From: JAGGSN01 sp965603725
GTDB lineage: Bacteria > Zixibacteria > MSB-5A5 > UBA10806 > 4484-95
NCBI GenBank assembly: GCA_965603725.1
Contig: CBFDEC010000070.1
Coordinates: forward strand, 1-10,643
Length of the DNA: 10,643 nucleotides
Direction: 5' to 3'
Shown here in pieces: positions 7,123-10,643 of the stretch. The translations under genes and the position numbers were made by a program. The notes below the pieces were generated by a model. It searched no databases. It was not told the origin of the DNA and was given only the letters and a program-made list of their open reading frames with translations. How positions within the stretch are numbered: the first letter of the stretch is position 1; each line of letters starts with the position of its first letter.

Positions 7123-7485
7123 ATGTCATCACTTGATTGGGTAAAAACAGCATACGAAACACTTAAAAAGGCTAACCAACTTGAAATAGCTGAAAAGCTA
7201 ATGGGATTCAGGGAGGAACTATTAGGAATTAGAGAGAAAAATCTAAATCTCAAAGCGGAAAACGATAACCTAATAAATCAACTTGAATTTAAAGGCAAAG
7301 TTAAATTTGAAAAAGGAATTTGCTGGATTGAGAATGATGAAATGTCCACTAGTAATTCACCAACACCTATTTGCCCCCAATGCTATCAGACGAAAAATAT
7401 AATTAATAGACTACCGGAAATAGAATATGTTGCAGGACCAGGTATTAAATGCAATCTATGTAAAGGTTTTTTTCATATAGTATAA
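7123..7485 (+). CDS. Small coiled-coil / zinc-ribbon protein
   Basis: 120 aa. Residues about 8-57 form a charged amphipathic helix typical of a coiled coil (KKANQLEIAEKLMGFREELL, then REKNLNLKAENDNLINQLE). Residues 84-113 hold two CxxC knuckles, CPQC (84-87) and CNLC (110-113), consistent with a zinc ribbon; C67 lies outside the pattern. Similar short coiled-coil plus zinc-ribbon proteins are scattered in accessory regions of many bacteria without a known function. The start has a good ribosome binding site (AGGAG at 7113-7117). Low GC content matches the preceding gene, 41 nt upstream, and the two are probably co-transcribed and co-inherited. Partner and role unknown; binding to nucleic acid or protein is only a possibility. 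Confidence 0.82.
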   Translation: MSSLDWVKTAYETLKKANQLEIAEKLMGFREELLGIREKNLNLKAENDNLINQLEFKGKVKFEKGICWIENDEMSTSNSPTPICPQCYQTKNIINRLPEIEYVAGPGIKCNLCKGFFHIV

Positions 7486-7515
7486 TTACTCACATTACTA
7501 TGCCCGGTGCCCCAT

Positions 7516-7533
7516 CTCCCGCAATAGCGGGAG
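7516..7533. repeat. Hairpin downstream of the zinc-ribbon gene
   Basis: CTCCCGC, AATA, GCGGGAG: perfect 7-bp GC-rich stem 30 nt after the stop codon. It may help end the plus-strand transcript, but only a broken T stretch follows. The stem family differs from the GTAGG elements. Confidence 0.6.
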
Positions 7534-7569
7534 TGGGTTACTTTCTATCCGAAACCTGCAAACAAAATC

Positions 7570-7596
7570 GGCAGGAGTCAGCGACTTCTGCCCTAC
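7570..7596 (-). repeat. REP-like hairpin, GTAGG type
   Basis: On the minus strand GTAGG leads into GGCAGAAGTC, loop GCT, GACTCCTGCC, a 10-bp stem with one A-C mismatch. It resembles the outer part of the nested element at 10523-10557. Confidence 0.6.
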
Positions 7597-7619
7597 ACTT
7601 GATTCTCCAAATTTAACAG

Positions 7620-7639
7620 GCCGGACATTCCTGTCCGGC
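7620..7639. repeat. Hairpin
   Basis: GCCGGAC, ATTCCT, GTCCGGC: perfect 7-bp stem. The segment CCTGTCCGG is shared with the palindrome at 2-10. Confidence 0.6.
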
Positions 7640-7640
7640 A

Positions 7641-7660
7641 GCGAGGTTGGAAAACCCCGC
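7641..7660. repeat. Imperfect hairpin
   Basis: GCGAGGTT, GGAA, AACCCCGC: 8-bp stem with one mismatch, one base after the preceding hairpin. Confidence 0.45.
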
Positions 7661-7665
7661 CTGTT

Positions 7666-7698
7666 AGCCGAGTAGGTCAGGAGCCGTGCGCTCCTGAC
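7666..7698 (+). repeat. REP-like element, copy 1 of the AGCCGAGTAGG family
   Basis: AGCCGAGTAGG flank, then GTCAGGAGC, loop CGTGC, GCTCCTGAC: perfect 9-bp stem. The flank and stem recur at 7751-7782 and 10035-10067. Confidence 0.75.
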
Positions 7699-7750
7699 AA
7701 ATGGTAACCCGATAAATACGCTCGTCTGAAAACCTATGAAATTAATGGGC

Positions 7751-7791
7751 AGCCGAGTAGGTCAGGAGCCGTGGCTCCTGACGATTATACC
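7751..7791 (+). repeat. REP-like element, copy 2 of the AGCCGAGTAGG family
   Basis: Same flank, then GTCAGGAGCC, loop GT, GGCTCCTGAC: perfect 10-bp stem. The trailing sequence GACGATTATAC is shared with copy 3. Confidence 0.75.
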
Positions 7792-7840
7792 ATGAACTCA
7801 ATGTGCGGTAGCCAACGGTGTAGATTTGTAGGGCAGAATA

Positions 7841-7867
7841 GTAGGTCAAAACCTTTATGGTTTTGAC
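7841..7867 (+). repeat. REP-like hairpin, GTAGG foot with a different stem
   Basis: GTAGG, then GTCAAAACC, loop TTTAT, GGTTTTGAC: perfect 9-bp stem. The stem shares only the outer GTC/GAC with copies 1 and 2, yet pairing is complete. Confidence 0.7.
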
Positions 7868-7875
7868 AGGCAGAT

Positions 7876-7901
7876 AAAAAGGGCAGGCACAAGACCTGCC
7901 C
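7876..7901 (-). terminator. Intrinsic terminator of the minus-strand lipoprotein unit
   Basis: On the minus strand GGGCAGG, a 7-nt loop and CCTGCCC form a perfect 7-bp GC-rich stem followed directly by TTTTT (plus-strand A run at 7876-7880). It lies about 70 nt past the stop codon of the 7972-9186 gene. This is the only classical rho-independent terminator I see in the window. Confidence 0.7.
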
Positions 7902-7971
7902 CTAATTACCCGGTGAACGAATTAAATGATCATCGATTTGCTTATTCTACTCTACTCGTCAGATTAATCAC

Positions 7972-9186
7972 TTATGGACCTCCTGATCTAATGATGACGC
8001 GGGGCTTGATTCCGATTCTCCTGATAGTACGGAAATATGTAGAAGTGTCTCTGACCACCGGATTTATTATATCAGCTCTTATTATGTTCGTTCTGGTAAG
8101 TTTTTCCAGAACGCCGACCTTCATCAAATCATACCTGGATACCCATCCGATACTGACCGATGGTTGACCGGTTTCCTGTTCACAATCCGATACAATTGGT
8201 GTGGATGGCGGTGGCGGCGGCGGTGGATAGAGTATTGCTCCAATATCATCCATTTTATCCCGGCTTACCTGAGCAAGAACAGAACTCATTGTAGCGTAAG
8301 AGCATGTGCCAAGCTTTTCTAAAGCCGAGTTTCCAACGCTTGTAAGAGTAGATGTATCGGCTTCTCTGTTTTTTAAATCCATGAATTCAGTATACAGGCT
8401 ATCTCCAACCTGGCAGGAGTTTTCGGCATTTGGTAAAATAATATCCGAACCAAGAATTGCAGCTAACGCAGAAGAGCTGAATAAAAGATAAACACCTCCT
8501 GCAACAAGCAAAACAATCAAGGATGGAATACCATACCGCAATACTTTTACTTTCGGAAACGCTCCTTTCCAGAGAGCTCTAATAAGCCAGAACAGCATTA
8601 AAAATATGAAAATTAAAATCACTACTTTGGCTATTATGTTCAATGTTGAATCCATAATGGTTTTCACATTATAGCTGCCCTTATCGACCAGCATTCCGGC
8701 TTTTGCATAAACCAGGTTAACCGCATCTCTGATCGTATCGTTGAGTTTATCCAGTATTTGCATTATGGAATCTTTGATCTGAGCTATTCTTTCCGCCAGA
8801 GCCTGGTTGATACATTTGATTTGCTGGGAAACCATATCGTTTACTTCGTTTAGAAGAGCTCTCGCCTGATCCATTAGTTCTTCTATAAGGGACCTTAACT
8901 GCATAGCCGCTTCCCGAATCACTTCTTTAGCGGCGTCTTTCACCTGATCAATTACCAATTCCATTTGCGCTCTTAATTCTCTGATACTCTGTCTGATTTG
9001 CAGGCCGGCCTCGCCAACCACATTCATTCCCGCATCTTCGAGATCTTGAATCAATCCCTTCAGTTCATCGAAAGGTAAAACAACATCAACGCTGGGACTA
9101 ACCGCATAAGATAAAGGCGCTCCAATGTTAGTGATGTATAAAACCACTATCAGTACAGATAAAATCTTTTTTATGCATTTTAGCAT
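7972..9186 (-). CDS. Exported coiled-coil protein with two membrane spans and a proline run
   Basis: 404 aa, family not recognised. Order of parts: signal peptide 1-28 ending in a plausible LSYA cleavage region; a long amphipathic helical stretch about 38-160 with regular hydrophobic spacing (coiled coil likely); membrane spans about 183-203 and 219-237 with a basic loop (RALWKGAFPKVKVLRYG) between them; a region with C258 and C295; a run of seven prolines at 321-327; and a basic C-terminal tail. The start is backed by AGGAG at 9192-9196, which sits in a hairpin loop. The proline run is encoded by a GGC/GGT-rich tract at about 8205-8225 that could vary in length. It follows the cysteine-rich lipoprotein gene by 60 nt and probably shares its transcript, so the products may form an envelope complex; that is inference. 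Confidence 0.85.
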   Translation of the reverse strand: MLKCIKKILSVLIVVLYITNIGAPLSYAVSPSVDVVLPFDELKGLIQDLEDAGMNVVGEAGLQIRQSIRELRAQMELVIDQVKDAAKEVIREAAMQLRSLIEELMDQARALLNEVNDMVSQQIKCINQALAERIAQIKDSIMQILDKLNDTIRDAVNLVYAKAGMLVDKGSYNVKTIMDSTLNIIAKVVILIFIFLMLFWLIRALWKGAFPKVKVLRYGIPSLIVLLVAGGVYLLFSSSALAAILGSDIILPNAENSCQVGDSLYTEFMDLKNREADTSTLTSVGNSALEKLGTCSYATMSSVLAQVSRDKMDDIGAILYPPPPPPPSTPIVSDCEQETGQPSVSIGWVSRYDLMKVGVLEKLTRTNIIRADIINPVVRDTSTYFRTIRRIGIKPRVIIRSGGP

Positions 9187-9203
9187 ATCAACTCCTTTGA
9201 TAT
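9185..9203 (-). promoter_or_regulatory. Hairpin presenting the ribosome binding site of the 7972-9186 gene
   Basis: In the minus-strand transcript ATATCAA, AGGAG, TTGATAT form a perfect 7-bp stem whose 5-nt loop is the Shine-Dalgarno core; the last two stem bases are the first two of the ATG. The fold would expose the Shine-Dalgarno while tying up the start codon. Functional meaning is inference. Confidence 0.5.
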
Positions 9204-9246
9204 TTATGCCTATAAAGGCGTAACAAGTGTCTTTTACGTCAATAAT

Positions 9247-9738
9247 TTATTGACCATAAACAAAAGAAAACGTCGTGCCCTGGTTTGCACGTATAGTTCC
9301 CTGCCGTCGGGCACTCCAGTTTCCGACTCTAACCGTAATTTCCCAATTTCCAGGCTTCAGGTTTTTTCGCTCGTAGGATGGGGCGGGGGTTACACTGGCC
9401 CTTGTAACTTCATAGTTTCTATTGATGCTAAAAGAAGCATCTCCACTGCCGCTCCCTGCTCCGGTCAATGTCCCCGAATAAGAAACCGAAACAACCGTTG
9501 TTTCATTCTGAGTGCCCAGAACAGTTATATTTTGAATGCTGATAATAGCATTGCCGCTTTCGCGAACGGGTGTGATGTCGACTTTGCCTTTAAAACAATT
9601 ACAGCCATCACAGCCTCCACAACCGCCACAGCCGCTGAAAACAATAGTAATTACAAGAACGACACTCAAAAACCACACTGCTGGAATACCATGGTAACGC
9701 TCTGGTAATCCTAGGAAATTGATGATTTTCTTGGACAT
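9247..9738 (-). CDS. Cysteine-rich lipoprotein with C-terminal beta-type domain
   Basis: 163 aa, family not recognised. Residues 1-36 are an extended lipoprotein signal peptide with hydrophobic core AVWFLSVVLVITIVFSG; FSGC fits a lipobox with C37 as the lipidated residue. Immediately after it, C40, C43, C46 and C48 form a glycine-rich CGGCGGCDGCNC motif that could bind metal or form disulfides. Residues about 50-163 alternate short polar and hydrophobic strands (ISIQNITVLG, TTVVSVSYSGTLTG, NWEITVRVGNW), like a small Ig/Fn3-type beta-sandwich. The start has a strong ribosome binding site, GAGGAGG (9743-9749), 4 nt before ATG. First gene of a minus-strand pair with the 7972-9186 gene, with a possible promoter at 9939-9967. 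Probably anchored on the periplasmic side of the outer membrane or on the cell surface. Confidence 0.85.
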   Translation of the reverse strand: MSKKIINFLGLPERYHGIPAVWFLSVVLVITIVFSGCGGCGGCDGCNCFKGKVDITPVRESGNAIISIQNITVLGTQNETTVVSVSYSGTLTGAGSGSGDASFSINRNYEVTRASVTPAPSYERKNLKPGNWEITVRVGNWSARRQGTIRANQGTTFSFVYGQ

Positions 9739-9938
9739 TTTACCTCCTCTTTAAAAGTTTAACATTAGCCCATGAATTAAGTTTGCCTTTACTAATAACT
9801 ATTCCTGATTTAATTCAATAATTACCTTCAAAACTTAATAAAACTATCATAAAAAACGAAATAAGATACTTCATAAGCTTTATACTCCCCAGTTCAGGCA
9901 ATCATGTTAGCTAATTTAATAGAGCATACTTTGTATAA

Positions 9939-9967
9939 ATTAAACTAATTTCAATTATTTTTGTCAA
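9939..9967 (-). promoter_or_regulatory. Candidate sigma-70 promoter for the lipoprotein unit
   Basis: On the minus strand TTGACA (9967-9962, 6 of 6 match) and TTTAAT (9944-9939, 5 of 6) are separated by exactly 17 nt. The -35 box lies in one arm of the palindrome at 9962-9985. If the organism uses a Bacteroidetes-type promoter consensus, this match may be coincidental. Confidence 0.4.
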
Positions 9968-9985
9968 GCTTTTTTTTGCTTGACA
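9962..9985. repeat. Palindrome with T8 spacer
   Basis: TGTCAAGC (9962-9969), eight T, GCTTGACA (9978-9985): perfect 8-bp arms. Each arm supplies a TTGACA on one strand. It could be an operator; no U run follows on either strand, so it is not a terminator. Confidence 0.5.
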
Positions 9986-10034
9986 TTATTGATACTATAT
10001 GGAGGTTGTTCTGGTTTGCGTGTTTTTCCAAAAC

Positions 10035-10075
10035 AGCCGAGTAGGTCGGGAGCCCTGCGCTCCTGACGATTATAC
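10035..10075 (+). repeat. REP-like element, copy 3 of the AGCCGAGTAGG family
   Basis: AGCCGAGTAGG flank, then GTCGGGAGC, loop CCTGC, GCTCCTGAC (9-bp stem with a G-T pair), then GATTATAC as in copy 2. It lies in the upstream region of the cupin gene. Confidence 0.7.
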
Positions 10076-10158
10076 TGTGGATTTAAACAACGCAACCCGG
10101 CAGCAGCGTCCACGTATAAAAAACGAATATCATAATTAAACATTTTGGAGGAATCATA

Positions 10159-10518
10159 ATGGGACTCGTAAAACTAAATGAACTGCCCGAGCTGAAAATT
10201 TCCGAAGGTATCCTGGCGCGTGCAGTAACTGCGCAGAATGTGACTGTACTTCATGTAAAACTAACTGCCGGTGCCCTGCTTCCGGAACACACTCATGAAA
10301 ATGAACAGGTTGTCAATATCATCGATGGCGAGCTGGAGTTGACGGTTGATGGGCAATCGTACAGCCTGGTTCCGGGTAAAGTCATGGTTCTCGCTCCCAA
10401 TCCAGCTCATTCCGGCCGTGCTGTAACCGATTGCCGTGTTGTTGATGTATTCCACCCGGTGCGGCAGGATTTCAGGGGAACGAGTTTTGGCGGTTACCCG
10501 GGGAAAAACACGAGTTAG
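10159..10518 (+). CDS. Single-domain cupin, KdgF-like
   Basis: 119 aa, one cupin_2 fold, no signal peptide. Metal-site residues visible: H44 and H46 (HTHENEQ), Q50 and H84 (PNPAHSG), matching the cupin subset with Gln in place of the usual Glu. After the barrel, DVFHPVRQDF gives D96, F98 and R102, the D-x-F-x3-R arrangement that I recall as catalytic in KdgF, which linearises 4,5-unsaturated uronates from pectin or alginate breakdown. No other uronate genes are nearby, and small cupins of this class vary widely in substrate, so the function is a hypothesis. GGAGG at 10147-10151, 7 nt before ATG, sets the start. It appears to be transcribed alone, between REP-like elements at 10035 and 10523. 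Confidence 0.88.
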   Translation: MGLVKLNELPELKISEGILARAVTAQNVTVLHVKLTAGALLPEHTHENEQVVNIIDGELELTVDGQSYSLVPGKVMVLAPNPAHSGRAVTDCRVVDVFHPVRQDFRGTSFGGYPGKNTS

Positions 10519-10522
10519 CTAA

Positions 10523-10557
10523 GTAGGGCAGTCCGCCTTAGGCGGACGACTCCTGCC
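10523..10557 (+). repeat. Nested REP-like hairpin, GTAGG type
   Basis: GTAGG, then an inner perfect stem GTCCGCC (10531-10537), TTA, GGCGGAC (10541-10547), flanked by GGCAG and GACTCCTGCC, which equal the outer parts of the 7570-7596 element. It starts 4 nt after the cupin stop codon; there is no T run, so a terminator role is doubtful. Confidence 0.6.
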
Positions 10558-10610
10558 TATTATTACTTACCTTCTCAGTGGCTAACCTTCTCTGGATAAA
10601 TAAAGGAATT

Positions 10611-10636
10611 CGTCCGCCTGCTTTCGCAGGAATGAC
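10611..10636. repeat. Short hairpin with flank GGAATGACA
   Basis: CCTGC (10617-10621), TTTC, GCAGG (10626-10630), followed by AATGACA. Its reverse complement, TCATTCCTGCGAAAGCAGG, resembles a dispersed repeat class common in many bacterial genomes. The window ends shortly after. Confidence 0.5.
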
Positions 10637-10643
10637 AAGACTC

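Larger units (their letters stand above)
7486..7971. other. Hairpin cluster between converging genes
   Basis: 486 bases with no supported gene. It holds eight separate stem-loops between 7516 and 7901 (listed individually), of which four have a GTAGG foot, plus a lone GTAGGGCAG at 7828-7836 that looks like a truncated copy. Plus-strand genes enter from the left and the minus-strand unit from the right, the usual place for REP-type elements and terminators. Confidence 0.7.
9739..10034. other. Long AT-rich leader and regulatory region
   Basis: About 300 bases upstream of the lipoprotein gene. If the promoter at 9939-9967 is right, the lipoprotein mRNA has a leader of roughly 190-200 nt. I see no known riboswitch fold and no protein gene in it. 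It contains the T8-loop palindrome at 9962-9985. Confidence 0.4.

Noticed and set aside
7666..7791. Two near-identical repeats as a possible CRISPR array
   Set aside because: Spacing to the third copy is over 2 kb, spacers are not regular, and no cas genes are present; these are palindromic interspersed elements.
7486..7912. Structured region as a retron-type or other large ncRNA
   Set aside because: No reverse transcriptase nearby, and the hairpins belong to repeat families found elsewhere in the window.
7913..8167. 84-codon plus-strand ORF
   Set aside because: It is antisense to the C-terminal end of the 7972-9186 gene, without a ribosome binding site; that gene has signal peptide, start site and terminator support.
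9999..10139. 46-codon plus-strand ORF
   Set aside because: It reads straight through REP-like copy 3, has no ribosome binding site, and the product resembles translated repeat sequence.

Overview
The window looks like a chromosomal stretch from an uncultivated Gram-negative bacterium of the FCB superphylum, possibly Zixibacteria-like. This is inferred from a PorV/PorQ-type outer-membrane barrel, a lipoprotein with a lipobox, a DUF4416 protein, an archaeal-type LOR/SDH (TIGR00300) protein, and many short hairpin repeats between genes. A phylogeny would be needed to settle it. No tRNA, rRNA, CRISPR array, transposase gene or phage structural gene is visible.

Layout. Positions 165-1382 (minus) encode a PorV-like barrel with a C-terminal SPOR-like domain; an 11-bp hairpin encloses its ribosome binding site. 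A 404-base gap follows. Positions 1787-2980 (minus) encode a stand-alone ornithine cyclodeaminase-type protein (TIGR00300). A short gap holds several hairpins. Then comes a translationally overlapping minus-strand pair: a QueG-like 8-cysteine iron-sulfur protein (3768-4454) and a DUF4416 protein (3257-3775). Divergent from this pair is a complete urocanate hydratase gene, hutU (4624-6315), with no other hut gene beside it.

Downstream of hutU are two visibly AT-richer plus-strand genes, probably acquired: an unrecognised mostly helical protein (6383-7081) and a coiled-coil/zinc-ribbon protein (7123-7485). They converge with a minus-strand two-gene unit: a cysteine-rich lipoprotein (9247-9738) followed by an exported coiled-coil protein with two membrane spans and a proline run (7972-9186). 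The space between the converging units is packed with hairpins and includes a good intrinsic terminator for the minus-strand unit. The window ends with a KdgF-like cupin gene (10159-10518) flanked by more hairpins.

The most distinctive feature is a set of repeats that keep a constant 5' GTAGG followed by a hairpin whose stem sequence varies but whose pairing is preserved. This matches the architecture of REP elements mobilised by RAYT (TnpA-REP) proteins. A second unusual theme is ribosome binding sites lying in hairpin loops just before start codons, strongest at 1384-1410 and 9185-9203. The two clear metabolic genes (hutU and the cyclodeaminase) both belong to amino-acid catabolism or nitrogen recycling, but nothing in the sequence links them into one operon.
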